From NCBI GenBank assembly GCA_963700895.1, contig CAVOZI010000019.1, positions 1 to 64,000 of the forward strand: a DNA stretch of 64,000 bases. The letters run 5' to 3'. The position numbers and the translations under genes were made by a program. The notes under the pieces were generated by a model that worked only from the letters and a program-made list of their open reading frames with translations, made no database searches and was not told where the DNA came from. Shown piece after piece: positions 27,419-36,234 of the stretch. How positions within the stretch are numbered: the stretch's first letter is position 1; every line of letters starts with the position of its first letter. This DNA is from Anderseniella sp963700895. Lineage in GTDB: Bacteria; Pseudomonadota; Alphaproteobacteria; Rhizobiales; Aestuariivirgaceae.

Positions 27419-28312
27419 TTACTCGGCTGCGGCGGCCTTGGGCTGAACGGCGTTCATGTAGTCGTTCATCAAGGTGGTGGTGATGTTGCCGACGGTGAAC
27501 CTGTACGGCCCGATCTCGGAGACCGGCGTCACTTCCGCTGCGGTGCCGACGATGAAGCACTCCACGAAGGTCGCCATTTCCTCCGGCATGATGGCGCGCT
27601 CGTTGATCTTGATCTGGCGGTCGTGGGCAAGGCCCATCACGGTCTGGCGGGTGATGCCGTCGAGGAAGCAGTCCGGCGTCGGGGTGTGCAGTTCGCCGTC
27701 CTTGACGAAGAACACGTTGGCCCCGGTTGCCTCGGCCACCTGGCCGCGGTAGTCCAGCATCAGCGCATCGGCATAGCCGGCGCGTTCGGCGGCGTGCTTG
27801 GACAGGGTGCAGATCATGTACAGGCCGGCGGCCTTGGCTTCCGATGGCGCAGTGGCCGGGTCCGGGCGGCGCCACTTGGCCATGTCGAGGCGGATGCCCT
27901 TGAGGCGCTGCTGGGCGTCGAAATAGCTCGGCCATTCCCAGATGGCGATGGCGACGTTGATGCGGGTGGTCTGCGCCGACACGCCCATCATCTCCGAGCC
28001 GCGCCATGCGACAGGTCGCACATAGGCGTCCTTCAGGCCCTGGCGCTGCAGCAGCTCGATGCAGGCATTGTCGATCTCCTCCACCGTATAGGGGATCTTC
28101 ATGTCCAGTATCTCGGCGGAGCGGAACAACCGTTCGGTGTGCTCGCGCAGCTTGAAAATGCGGCCCCCGTAGGCGCGCTCGCCTTCAAATACCGAGGAGG
28201 CATAGTGCAGGGCGTGGCTCAGCACGTGGAGCTGGGCATCGGACCAGGGGATGAACTGGCCGTTCATCCAGATTTCGCCGGGACGATCGTCAAACGGGGC
28301 TGCGGCTGCCAT
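27419..28312 (-). CDS. ilvE: Branched-chain amino acid aminotransferase
   Basis: A 297-aa fold-type IV PLP enzyme, which transfers the amino group between glutamate and the 2-oxo acids of Leu, Ile and Val. Recognised from WMNGQFIPWSDAQLHVLSHALHYASSVFEGERAY at the N-terminus (only the key block DAQLHVLSHALHYASSVFEG is quoted here as evidence), the Lys-bearing TLSKHAAE, and EATGANVFFV with TPDCFLDGITR near 190-215. The start ATG 28312 follows AGGAG on the minus strand. It is divergent from the petP regulator gene, with an operator-like repeat between them, and has its own terminator. Confidence 0.93.
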   Translation of the reverse strand: MAAAAPFDDRPGEIWMNGQFIPWSDAQLHVLSHALHYASSVFEGERAYGGRIFKLREHTERLFRSAEILDMKIPYTVEEIDNACIELLQRQGLKDAYVRPVAWRGSEMMGVSAQTTRINVAIAIWEWPSYFDAQQRLKGIRLDMAKWRRPDPATAPSEAKAAGLYMICTLSKHAAERAGYADALMLDYRGQVAEATGANVFFVKDGELHTPTPDCFLDGITRQTVMGLAHDRQIKINERAIMPEEMATFVECFIVGTAAEVTPVSEIGPYRFTVGNITTTLMNDYMNAVQPKAAAAE

Positions 28313-28427
28313 GGCAGGCTCCTGTGGTACCGGCCGGCAGGGTACACCCGCGCAAGTCCGGGAATTGCTCTCGACAAACACGAAAACGCATGAAATGCGG
28401 ACAATCCCACTACCAATCGCCGGAAAA

Positions 28428-28448
28428 TATGTCAATATAGCTGACATA
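28428..28448. promoter_or_regulatory. Operator-like inverted repeat between ilvE and petP
   Basis: A perfect inverted repeat, arms TATGTCA and TGACATA, separated by 7 bases (ATATAGC). It lies 39 bases upstream of petP and about 116 bases from ilvE. On the minus strand it contains TTGACA, a -35-like hexamer facing ilvE. Dimeric MarR proteins such as PetP bind palindromes of this size, so autoregulation by PetP, possibly with control of ilvE, is inferred. Confidence 0.6.
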
Positions 28449-28486
28449 AACTGTGATCGGCGGCGATCATGAGGAGGGGGCCTTCG

Positions 28487-28987
28487 ATGGCCAGTGACGC
28501 AGCACAACAGACCACGCCTGTTCAGCATGGGCTCAGCGATGAAGACGTCATCGAACTGATCGAACTGCTGTACTTCGGCTACCGGGATTTCACCTCGGAT
28601 CCCGACGCACTTCTGTCACACTACGGGTTCGGCAGAGCCCACCATCGTGTGGTGCATTTCGTCGGACGCAATCCGGGCATCTCGGTGGCGGAACTGCTGG
28701 TGGTGCTCAAGATCACCAAACAGAGCCTGGCGAGGGTGCTGCGCGAGCTGGTGGAGCGCGGCTTCATCGAGCAGCGCACCGGCGATGCCGACCGGCGCAA
28801 GCGGCTTCTGTATCTCAGCGACGAGGGCCGGGCGCTGCATCTGCGGCTGATGGCGCCGCAGATGGCGCGGGTGCGCGATGCCATTGCCCATGCCGGCGCC
28901 GACTCCGGGCCGGTGATGCAGCAGCTCCTTTACGGACTGATCAACCAGCATGAGCGTGGCGAGGTCGAGCGGATCGTCGGATCATGA
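28487..28987 (+). CDS. petP: MarR-family regulator, PetP-like
   Basis: A 166-aa winged-helix regulator of the MarR family. The helix-turn-helix and wing are at about residues 48-95 (GRNPGISVAELLVVLKITKQ, then RVLRELVERGFIEQRTGDAD with D-x-R-(R/K)). Together with the next gene it matches the petP-petR pair of Rhodobacter, found beside or near bc1 genes; the name rests on that gene order and on family resemblance, not on function. ATG 28487 follows a GGAGGGGG-like site; an in-frame ATG six codons upstream lacks one. The stop overlaps the start of petR. Confidence 0.78.
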   Translation: MASDAAQQTTPVQHGLSDEDVIELIELLYFGYRDFTSDPDALLSHYGFGRAHHRVVHFVGRNPGISVAELLVVLKITKQSLARVLRELVERGFIEQRTGDADRRKRLLYLSDEGRALHLRLMAPQMARVRDAIAHAGADSGPVMQQLLYGLINQHERGEVERIVGS

Positions 28988-29688
28988 GCACATCGCCGGA
29001 CACATACCCGCATGTGCTGATTGTCGATGACGACCGGCGGCTGCGCGAGTTGCTGAGTTCCTTCCTGTCGTCGAACGAGTACCGGGTGTCGGCGGTGGAC
29101 GGTGCGGCAGAGGCGCGCCGGCGGCTGTCGGGAATGACGTTCGACCTGATCGTGCTGGACGTGATGATGCCGGGCGAAAGCGGGCTGGAGTTTGCCCGCA
29201 GCCTGCGGGGAGCGGGCAACGAAGTTCCCATCCTGATGCTGTCGGCGCTGTCGGATACCGAGGACCGGATCAGCGGACTGTCGGCAGGCGTGGACGACTA
29301 TCTCGCCAAGCCGTTCGAGCCGCGCGAGTTGCTTTTGAGGGTGCAGGCCATCCTGAAGCGGCATGCCGCCATGCAGCCGGCCAGCGGGCAGGTGAATGAA
29401 GTCAGCTTTGGACCGTTCACCTTCAACCTGGTGCGCGGCGAACTGCGCCGCGACGGCGAACTGGTGCACCTCACTACCCGTGAGCGGGAGATCCTGCGGG
29501 TGCTGGCGCAGCGGCCCGGCCAGCCGGTCGACAGGTCGGAAATCATAGAACCGTCACAAGAAGAGTCCAACAGGGCGGTAGACGTGCAGATCAACCGGTT
29601 GCGCCGCAAGATCGAGGAACAGCCCGCCATGCCGGTTTATCTGCAAACCGTGCGTGGTCATGGTTATACTCTGCACATTGATCCGTGA
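28984..29688 (+). CDS. petR: OmpR-family response regulator, PetR-like
   Basis: A 234-aa two-domain regulator. Receiver domain: DDD at residues 15-17 or so, the phospho-acceptor Asp in LIVLDVMMPG (about residue 59), Lys in DDYLAKPFEPREL. C-terminal winged helix: LTTREREILRVL, then DVQINRLRRKIE and TVRGHGYTL near the end. It probably takes phosphate from the histidine kinase encoded 41 bases downstream. PetR in Rhodobacter species is linked to bc1 and photosynthetic growth; a bc1 operon lies 22 kb away in this window. Confidence 0.85.
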   Translation: MSTSPDTYPHVLIVDDDRRLRELLSSFLSSNEYRVSAVDGAAEARRRLSGMTFDLIVLDVMMPGESGLEFARSLRGAGNEVPILMLSALSDTEDRISGLSAGVDDYLAKPFEPRELLLRVQAILKRHAAMQPASGQVNEVSFGPFTFNLVRGELRRDGELVHLTTREREILRVLAQRPGQPVDRSEIIEPSQEESNRAVDVQINRLRRKIEEQPAMPVYLQTVRGHGYTLHIDP

Positions 29689-29729
29689 AGCCAGCCCGCG
29701 GCGCTCGCGCCGGGACATGACAGGTGCCC

Positions 29730-31112
29730 ATGACGGCCATATCTAACAGGCAAGACACACCGCAGGACCAGCGCACGCTGTGGTGGCATTTCAACCGGCT
29801 GCTGGAGCGCTACCTGCCGGAGCGGCTCTATGCCCGTTCGCTGATCATCGTCATCGCGCCCATGCTGCTTCTGCAGGGCCTGATGATCTACGTTTTCGTG
29901 GACCGGCACTACGAGACCGTCACCCAGTCGCTGTCGCGTTCGTTTGTGCGCGACGTGGCGCTGGTGATGAAGACCTGGGAGGAAAGCCCGCACACCGAGG
30001 CTGATCTGCAGCGCGTGCTGAGCATGGCCAACAATGACCTGGCGCTGGGGCTTACCGTCGAGCGCGACGCGGAACTGCCACCACCCAACCGCAGGCCGTT
30101 CCTCTCGTCCGTTCATCCCAAGTTGATGCGTTACATCGCCAACGATGTCGGCCTGCCGCACTGGGTCGATACGGTAGGCCAGACGGGCTATGTGGACGTG
30201 CGGATCAAAACCCCGGACGGGTTCGTGTTCCGGTTCCTGTCCGATCTGGACCGGGCGCACGCGTCGACCAGGTTCATCTTCATCGCCTGGATGATCGGCG
30301 GCTCGATCATCCTGTTGCTGATAGCGGTCATTTTCCTGCGCAACCAGATCAAGCCCATCGTCCAGCTTGCCGAGGCGGCGCAGAGCTTCGGCATGGGCCG
30401 CGATGTGCCCGACTTCCGCCCCGGCGGGGCGGCAGAGATACAGGCGGCCGCGCAGGCGTTCATCAAGATGAAGCGGCGCATCGAGCGGCATGTCGAGCAG
30501 CGCACCGCGATGCTGGCGGGAGTCAGCCACGACCTGCGCACCATCCTGACCCGGTTCAAGCTTGAGCTCGCGATGCTGGAGCAGAACGACACCGTGCGGG
30601 CCTTGCAGGAAGACGTCGCCCAGATGCAGCGGATGCTGGAAGGCTACATGGCCTTCGTCAAGGGCGCCGAGAGCGAACTCACCCGGCCAACCGACGTGGT
30701 CGCGCTACTGGGCGCAGTGGCAGAGGAGATGAACCGCTCGGGCCATCCGGTTGCCCTCAACACGCCACGCAAGTTGCTGGTGCCGCTCAAGCCGGATGCC
30801 TTCAAGCGCTGCATAGGCAATCTGGCGCAAAATGCTGCCCGGTTTGCCAGCCAGGTGGAGATCACGGCCGTACATGACGGCAGTTACCTGCGCGTGGTGG
30901 TGGATGATGATGGACCCGGCATTCCCCCTGAAAGCTATTCAGAGGTGTTCAAGCCGTTCGTGCGGCTCGACAATGCGCGCAACCAGGACTCGGGTGGCAC
31001 CGGTCTCGGCCTGGCTATCGCCCGCGACATTGCCCAGAGCCACGGTGGCGAAATCACCTTGTCGCCGTCGCTGCTGGGAGGCTTGAGGGCGGAAGTGCGA
31101 ATACCAACGTGA
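29730..31112 (+). CDS. Sensor histidine kinase (EnvZ/RstB-like)
   Basis: A protein of about 460 aa with a first membrane helix (RSLIIVIAPMLLLQGLMIYVF), a periplasmic domain of about 100 residues, a second helix (WMIGGSIILLLIAVIFL) and a HAMP domain, then the H-box (MLAGVSHDLRTILTRFKLEL, phospho-accepting His about residue 265) and ATP-binding N, D and G boxes (LAQNAARF, DDDGPGIP, GGTGLGLAIARDI). The start is ATG 29730 with ACAGG five bases upstream; a GTG two codons earlier is possible. It follows petR and is its likely partner. It ends 7 bases from the convergent csaA stop, with no terminator between. Confidence 0.9.
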   Translation: MTAISNRQDTPQDQRTLWWHFNRLLERYLPERLYARSLIIVIAPMLLLQGLMIYVFVDRHYETVTQSLSRSFVRDVALVMKTWEESPHTEADLQRVLSMANNDLALGLTVERDAELPPPNRRPFLSSVHPKLMRYIANDVGLPHWVDTVGQTGYVDVRIKTPDGFVFRFLSDLDRAHASTRFIFIAWMIGGSIILLLIAVIFLRNQIKPIVQLAEAAQSFGMGRDVPDFRPGGAAEIQAAAQAFIKMKRRIERHVEQRTAMLAGVSHDLRTILTRFKLELAMLEQNDTVRALQEDVAQMQRMLEGYMAFVKGAESELTRPTDVVALLGAVAEEMNRSGHPVALNTPRKLLVPLKPDAFKRCIGNLAQNAARFASQVEITAVHDGSYLRVVVDDDGPGIPPESYSEVFKPFVRLDNARNQDSGGTGLGLAIARDIAQSHGGEITLSPSLLGGLRAEVRIPT

Positions 31113-31119
31113 CTTTATG

Positions 31120-31458
31120 TCAGTGCATTCGCGAGCCGTTGGGGCAGGGCGTGTTGACGGCAATCAGCACGATGTCGCCGTTCTCGTCTGAAAAGCCAAG
31201 TGTGAGCACTTCCGACATGAACGGGCCGATCTGGCGCGGCGGAAAGTTGACGACCGCCGCCACCTGACGGCCCTTCAGATCGGCCGGCGTGTAATGCACG
31301 GTGATCTGGGCCGACGACTTCTTCACCCCGATCTCGGGGCCAAAGTCGATTTTCAGCTTGTAGGCGGGCTTGCGGGCCTCGGGAAAATGTTCCACCTCGA
31401 CGATGGTGCCGATGCGGATATCGACTTTCATGAAGTCGTCGAAGGTGATGGTGCTCAT
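31120..31458 (-). CDS. csaA: tRNA-binding protein CsaA
   Basis: A 112-aa oligonucleotide-binding (OB) fold protein, similar to the C-terminal domain of methionyl-tRNA synthetase. Family blocks are FDDFMKVDIRIGTIVEVE, FPEARKPAYKLKIDFGPEIG and SEVLTLGF with the C-terminal ...NTPCPNG. CsaA binds tRNA and has a chaperone-like role in Bacillus. Its start overlaps the stop of the TetR-like gene upstream by four bases. Confidence 0.92.
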   Translation of the reverse strand: MSTITFDDFMKVDIRIGTIVEVEHFPEARKPAYKLKIDFGPEIGVKKSSAQITVHYTPADLKGRQVAAVVNFPPRQIGPFMSEVLTLGFSDENGDIVLIAVNTPCPNGSRMH

Positions 31459-32177
31459 GCGTTGCCATTGCCTGATCGGGAAGATGGAGCGTCATTGCCA
31501 GAAGGCGGTGGCGTGCTGCCGGCGCCGGTTGATGCAGGTGACGGTCCGCGCCGGGCGTTCATGAAGCCGCGGGCAAGGCTCGCCAGCGCCCTGGCAAGGG
31601 CGGCCGGCGTTTCCAGCCGGCTGATCCAGTTGGCGCCGTCGCGCAAGGACCGGTCCAGCTGGGCCATGGTGCGGGCCATGCCGGGATCGTCGTCATTGGC
31701 CCAGGTGCGCAAGGTCTGCACATAGACCCAGGCGAGCCCCGACGTCTTGATGGCGCCGCGAAACCCCGAATCCTCGATGCCGGCTGCAGACAGGATCCAG
31801 TCCTGTGATTGCAGCAGCGAGCCTGCCAGCGTCAGGTAGCCGGCTGCCGAAGCGGCGGGGGTGGCGACAATCGAGCGGATGGCGGCCTTGTAGGCGTCCA
31901 TCAGTTCCAGCCGGCGCATGATGATGTCGAACACCCGGTCGTGGGGCGAACCGGTGACCGGCTCGGCGTCCAGCGACTTCAGCATCTTCGCATCAAGCTG
32001 GCGGCCATAGAGGCGCAGGATATCAGCCTTGCCACCGATGACGCCGGCAAGATCAGCCAGGCTCATCTCTGCCTCGGCGGCAATGTCGTTGATGCGGATA
32101 TCCGCCCAGGCCCGCGTGGCGGCCAGCCGGAGGGCGGCGTTGATGATCTCGGTTTCGGCCTGCTGGTGATCGGCCAT
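31455..32177 (-). CDS. TetR-family regulator / COQ9-like protein
   Basis: A 240-aa protein. The N-terminal helix-turn-helix is TetR-like (ALRLAATRAWADIRINDIAA, then EAEMSLADLAG and LRLYGRQLDAKMLKS). The middle (SPHDRVFDIIMRRLELMDAYKAAIRSI) also resembles COQ9, a ubiquinone-synthesis lipid-binding protein with a TetR fold, so either reading is possible. The Ser/Pro/Gly-rich tail (SPASTGAGSTPPPSGND) is unusual. Start ATG 32177 with GGGAG upstream; longer in-frame starts are rejected. csaA follows with overlap. Confidence 0.75.
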   Translation of the reverse strand: MADHQQAETEIINAALRLAATRAWADIRINDIAAEAEMSLADLAGVIGGKADILRLYGRQLDAKMLKSLDAEPVTGSPHDRVFDIIMRRLELMDAYKAAIRSIVATPAASAAGYLTLAGSLLQSQDWILSAAGIEDSGFRGAIKTSGLAWVYVQTLRTWANDDDPGMARTMAQLDRSLRDGANWISRLETPAALARALASLARGFMNARRGPSPASTGAGSTPPPSGNDAPSSRSGNGNA

Positions 32178-32275
32178 TGGTCGGCTCCCGTCATTGGTCG
32201 TTATGTGCAGCAAGGCTGCACGGGGGTGGTTGTATGCGGCAAGCCTGCACGGGCGTGAAGGCGAAGGCAAGCGTG

Positions 32276-33103
32276 TCAGCCTGCCAGTTCCCTTGAACGC
32301 TTTTCCGCCGCTGCGGTTGCCTTGCGCAGCAGCGGTTCCATGCCGTCATCGGCCATCAGCACCTGCAGGGCGGCATAGGTGGTGCCCTTTGGGGAGGTTA
32401 CGTTCTGGCGAAGCGTGCCAGCATCTGTGCCGGTGACCCGCATCAGTTCGCCCGCGCCGGCCACGGTCGCCCGCGCCAGCTTTTCGGCCACATCATCGGG
32501 CAGGCCCAGCGCCTTGGCGGCTTCGGAGAGGCATTCGGCCATATAGAACACGTAGGCCGGGCCGGAGCCTGAAATGGCGGTGGCGGCATCAATCAGGCCT
32601 TCGTCTTCCACGGTCACCACTTCGCCGATGGCGGTGAGCAGAGAGGTGGCCAGGTCCACCTGTGCGGCAGACACATCATTGTCCGGCGCCATGGCGGTGA
32701 TGCCGCGGCCCACCGCAGACGGCGTGTTGGGAATGGTGCGAATGATCGGCACATCGGCGCCGAAGTGGCCTTTCAGCGCGGCGATGGTCTTGCCCGCTAC
32801 CACCGAGACGACCAGCGGCTTCTCTCGTGCCAGCGCCTTCAGGCCCGGCAGCACCTCGTCCACCATCTGCGGCTTGATGGCCAGCAGGATGACATCGATG
32901 CCGGTTACGGAGTCCGGCGCCGGGTTGTGGGTGATGCCTTGCTGTTCGATCAGCGCTTGCGTTTCAGGCGGCGGAGCCGGGTCGAAGATCACCACCTGGC
33001 TGGCGGTGACGCCGTCCTTCAGCCAGCCTTGCAGCATGGCGGTGCCCATCTTGCCCGCGCCGATGAGCACGAGCTTGCCGCTGAGATTGACTGCACTTGC
33101 CAT
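32276..33103 (-). CDS. proC: Pyrroline-5-carboxylate reductase
   Basis: A 275-aa enzyme that makes proline from pyrroline-5-carboxylate with NAD(P)H. N-terminal Rossmann motif LVLIGAGKMGTAMLQGWL, then the C-terminal helical family signature (SGSGPAYVFYMAECLSEAA and LMRVTGTDAGTLRQNVTSPKGTTYAAL). Start ATG 33103, with GGGAGG upstream; a longer open frame exists but its N-terminus does not resemble ProC. It follows the YbjN gene. Confidence 0.95.
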   Translation of the reverse strand: MASAVNLSGKLVLIGAGKMGTAMLQGWLKDGVTASQVVIFDPAPPPETQALIEQQGITHNPAPDSVTGIDVILLAIKPQMVDEVLPGLKALAREKPLVVSVVAGKTIAALKGHFGADVPIIRTIPNTPSAVGRGITAMAPDNDVSAAQVDLATSLLTAIGEVVTVEDEGLIDAATAISGSGPAYVFYMAECLSEAAKALGLPDDVAEKLARATVAGAGELMRVTGTDAGTLRQNVTSPKGTTYAALQVLMADDGMEPLLRKATAAAEKRSRELAG

Positions 33104-33161
33104 GATGAATGGTCCTCCCGGACAAGAGGCGTTGACTGCAGGAATGTGGCCCGGGAGCAGA

Positions 33162-33662
33162 CTACGCTTCGCCGACAGTTTCAAGAAGACAGGACTGGAT
33201 GGCCTGTTCGGCGGTCTTGCCGGCCCAGATGACGAACTGGAAGGCCGGGAAATACCGCTCGCAGGCGTCGATGGCGGTCAGCACCAGCGCCTCGCACTGG
33301 GCTTCGCTGACGCGCGCCTGACCGGTCAGCAGCAGCGAATTGCGGAACATCAGCGAGCCTTCGCTCCGCCAGATGTCGAAATGGCCGAAATAGAGCTGTT
33401 CATTGATCAGCGCCACCAGCCGGACGATTTCCTCGCGGCGGCCTTCCGGCACCTTCAGGTCGAAACTGCACGCCAGATGCAGGCCTTCAAGATAGTCGTT
33501 CCAGTTGAGCGCCAGATGGAGGTCGGTCCATGTGCCGGAGACGATCATGTTGACCTCGTCATCGGCCGATCGGTCCACCATCCAGTCGTGGCGGGAAGCG
33601 ATCTGCTCCACGGTCTCGAGCGGGTGCAGATCGTTGGTCTTCAGCGCCAATGCGGCCGTCAT
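33162..33662 (-). CDS. YbjN domain-containing protein
   Basis: A 166-aa protein of the YbjN family (putative bacterial sensory transduction regulator), recognised from DWMVDRSADDEVNMIVSGTW, then LHLACSFDLKVPEGRREEIVRLVALINEQLYFGHF. The fold resembles type III secretion chaperones; the function is not settled. Start ATG 33662 with AGGAG nine bases upstream. proC follows 58 bases later; the two genes are neighbours in many Rhizobiales. Confidence 0.88.
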   Translation of the reverse strand: MTAALALKTNDLHPLETVEQIASRHDWMVDRSADDEVNMIVSGTWTDLHLALNWNDYLEGLHLACSFDLKVPEGRREEIVRLVALINEQLYFGHFDIWRSEGSLMFRNSLLLTGQARVSEAQCEALVLTAIDACERYFPAFQFVIWAGKTAEQAIQSCLLETVGEA

Positions 33663-33826
33663 GCCGGTCGTCTCCTGTCAAGCTCGCCACCTGCAGCAAA
33701 TCTGCGAGACGAATCAAACGTTAACGAGACGTTGCCGGATGAACGCGTGCGCCGCAAGAGTCGGGAGCCTGGCGGCCTGATTCCTCCACATTGCAAGCCT
33801 TGGTGGGTCTGCAATCTGGGGAAAGA

Positions 33827-34159
33827 TCACTTTTTGGCAGAGGCAGGCCTGGTTGCGGGCTTCTTCTTCGCCTTCATGGCGGCGGCAGGTGCGGCGGGGC
33901 GCTGTTCGAGCGCTTCGAGACGTGCCTCAAGTTCGGCGACGCGGGCGCACAGGGCCTCGTTCTCGGTGCGTGCCATGGAGGCCATGTCGCGTACCACGTC
34001 GAATTCCTCGCGCTGCACGATCTGGATATCTGCCAGGACCCGTTCGATCTGGGCGCGCACCAGGTTGTCCACCTCGCGGCGCGCACCTTGTGCGGCGCCG
34101 GCGGCGTTGGTCATCACCTTGGCGAGTTCGTCGAAGAAGCGGGAAGAGGGGCTGGTCAT
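33827..34159 (-). CDS. UbiK-like accessory factor (BMFP family)
   Basis: A 110-aa protein with the BMFP/UbiK pattern: an N-terminal amphipathic part (SSRFFDELAKVMTNAAGAAQG), then a coiled coil (RAQIERVLADIQIVQREEFDVVRD, then ALCARVAELEARLEALEQ) and a basic Ala/Lys tail (MKAKKKPATRPASAKK). UbiK stimulates ubiquinone synthesis; other BMFP proteins fuse membranes. Start ATG 34159. It is divergent from lgt across 121 bases. A role in ubiquinone synthesis is supported only by the family. Confidence 0.82.
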   Translation of the reverse strand: MTSPSSRFFDELAKVMTNAAGAAQGARREVDNLVRAQIERVLADIQIVQREEFDVVRDMASMARTENEALCARVAELEARLEALEQRPAAPAAAMKAKKKPATRPASAKK

Positions 34160-34280
34160 GACGTGTCTCTGATCGCGACGGCTGTTGGAATGAACGGTTC
34201 GATGCTTTAGGTAGGGCGCTCGCAAAGGATGCGCAAGCCTTGCGCACCTGATTCTGGCCGAGGGGACAATTCGCCCTACC

Positions 34281-35117
34281 ATGCCCACCCTGTTTGCCCT
34301 GCCTTTTCCGGTCATTGATCCGGTCGCCTTCTCGCTCGGACCCGTGGTGGTGCGCTGGTACGCGCTGGCCTATGTGTTCGGCCTGCTGCTGGCGATATGG
34401 TACGCCAAGCGCCTGGTGAGCAACGAGGCGCTGTGGCCCGGTGCCCGGCCGCACACCACGCCGGCCCAACTCGACGACCTGTTGCTGTGGTGTACGCTGG
34501 GGGTGCTGCTCGGGGGGCGGCTGGGCTACGTGCTGTTCTACAATCCGGTCTATTTTGCCCAGAACCCGGCTGAAATCCTGCAATTGTGGAATGGCGGCAT
34601 GTCTTTCCACGGCGGCTTTCTCGGCGTGGTGGTGGCGTGCCTGTTCTATGGCCGCAAGCACGGCATCGGGCTCGACCAGCTGCTCGACCTGGGTGCTGCG
34701 TCAGTCCCCATCGGGCTGTTCCTCGGCCGCATCGCCAACTTCATCAATGCCGAGCTTTACGGCAAGGTAACGGACGTGCCGTGGGCGATGGTGTTTCCCG
34801 GCGCCGGACCTGACCCACGCCACCCGAGCCAGCTCTATGAAGCGTTTCTGGAAGGCATCGTGCTGTTTCTCGCCGTGCGGTTCGCCACGCACGGGCTGAA
34901 GTGCCTGCCGCGGCCGGGCTTTGCCTCGGGGGTGTTTGCCATCGGTTACGCCGTTTCCCGCATTCTGGTGGAATTCGCCCGTGAACCGGACGCCCATATC
35001 GGCTATCTCACCGGGGGGTGGGTGACCATGGGCATGGTGCTGTCGGTGCCGTTGCTGATGGTGGGCGTCTGGCTGATCTGGCGGGCAGGGAGGAGCAATG
35101 GCAAAGCCGAAACCTGA
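34281..35117 (+). CDS. lgt: Prolipoprotein diacylglyceryl transferase
   Basis: A 278-aa inner membrane enzyme with seven helices that adds diacylglycerol to the lipobox Cys of prolipoproteins. The Lgt signatures are present: HGGFLG (about residues 113-118), GRIANFINAELYGKVTD (near 150-166, including the catalytic Arg) and GPDPRHPSQLYEAFLEG. Its products here would include the lipoproteins at 15455, 16894 and 38699. It overlaps the start of the following methyltransferase gene by 20 bases. Confidence 0.96.
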   Translation: MPTLFALPFPVIDPVAFSLGPVVVRWYALAYVFGLLLAIWYAKRLVSNEALWPGARPHTTPAQLDDLLLWCTLGVLLGGRLGYVLFYNPVYFAQNPAEILQLWNGGMSFHGGFLGVVVACLFYGRKHGIGLDQLLDLGAASVPIGLFLGRIANFINAELYGKVTDVPWAMVFPGAGPDPRHPSQLYEAFLEGIVLFLAVRFATHGLKCLPRPGFASGVFAIGYAVSRILVEFAREPDAHIGYLTGGWVTMGMVLSVPLLMVGVWLIWRAGRSNGKAET

Positions 35118-36234
35118 AAGTGCAAGGCGCACGTCGCCGCTGGGCGGCGAGTTGGCGCGGATGATCGAGGCGGACGGGCCGATGACGGTAGACCGCTTCT
35201 TCGCGCTGGCGCTGGGCCACCCGGAGCATGGCTACTACATGGGCCGCGACCCGTTCGGACGGGCGGGCGACTTCATCACTGCGCCGGAAGTGTCGCAGAT
35301 GTTCGGCGAACTGATCGGCATCTGGTGCGCGGCGGGCTGGCAGATGATGGATGCTCCGGCGGATTGGAACCTCATTGAGCTGGGGCCGGGGCGCGGCACG
35401 CTGATGGCCGATGCGCTCAGGGCGTGTTCGGTGATGCCCGGCCTGCGGGACGGCATGACGGTGCACCTCGTCGAGATGTCGCCTGAGTTGCGAAAGATGC
35501 AGGCAGAGACGCTGCAGCGGGCTGGCGTCGAACCGGTGTGGCATGACCGGCTGGAGGACGTACCCGATGCGCCATCGCTGATCATCGCCAACGAGTTCTT
35601 CGATGCGCTGCCGGTCCAGCAGATCCAGAAGCAGGCCGGGCGCTGGCATGAGCGGGTGGTGGGTGTCGACGCGGATGGCGCGCTTGTCTTCGGGCGGACG
35701 GTGGACCCGGTGCCCGAGGCGCTGGTGCCGGGCTGGGCGGCGGGTGCCGACGAGGGCGAGATTGCCGAACTGTCTCCGGCCCGCGAGGCGGTGGCGAAGG
35801 AGATCGGCCGGCGCATCACCGCGCACATGGGCGCGGCGTTGATCATCGATTATGGCCACGTGCGCTCGGGCGTGGGCGATACGCTGCAGGCCATCGCCAG
35901 GCACCAGTTCGCCGATGTGCTGGCGCGGCCGGGCGAGGCGGACATCACCAGTCACGTGGATTTCGAGACGGTGGCGGCGGCCATCACGGCAGCCGGCGCA
36001 AAAGCCTACGGCCCGGTCACGCAGGGCGAGTTCCTGACCAGGATGGGCCTGCGCGAGCGCGAGGAGATGCTGCGCAAGCGCGCTGACGCCCGCGCCCGTA
36101 TCCGGCTTTCCAAAGGTGCACAACGGCTGGTGGCCGGCAACCAGATGGGGCAGCTTTTCAAGGTACTGGCGGTGACGCATCCGGACATGCCCAAACCTGC
36201 GCCGTTCAACATTGAACCGGAGGGGCGGGCATGA
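35098..36234 (+). CDS. SAM-dependent methyltransferase (NDUFAF7/MidA-like)
   Basis: A 378-aa protein of the PF02636 family. The SAM-binding motif is LIELGPGRGTLMADALRA (about residues 97-114); other blocks are FFALALGHPEHGYYMGRDPFG near 40 and LIIANEFFDALPVQQ (near 162). The mitochondrial homologue methylates an Arg of complex I subunit NDUFS2; the bacterial target is not known. Start ATG 35098 follows GGAGG within the end of lgt; the stop overlaps pgeF. Confidence 0.92.
   Translation: MAKPKPESARRTSPLGGELARMIEADGPMTVDRFFALALGHPEHGYYMGRDPFGRAGDFITAPEVSQMFGELIGIWCAAGWQMMDAPADWNLIELGPGRGTLMADALRACSVMPGLRDGMTVHLVEMSPELRKMQAETLQRAGVEPVWHDRLEDVPDAPSLIIANEFFDALPVQQIQKQAGRWHERVVGVDADGALVFGRTVDPVPEALVPGWAAGADEGEIAELSPAREAVAKEIGRRITAHMGAALIIDYGHVRSGVGDTLQAIARHQFADVLARPGEADITSHVDFETVAAAITAAGAKAYGPVTQGEFLTRMGLREREEMLRKRADARARIRLSKGAQRLVAGNQMGQLFKVLAVTHPDMPKPAPFNIEPEGRA

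Noticed and set aside
27279..28007. Extended N-terminus of the L,D-transpeptidase frame
   Set aside because: The extra residues are Arg/His-rich, overlap ilvE, cross the ilvE terminator and lack a ribosome site; the signal peptide begins at 27278.
29724..29729. GTG start for the histidine kinase
   Set aside because: The ATG two codons downstream has ACAGG at better spacing.
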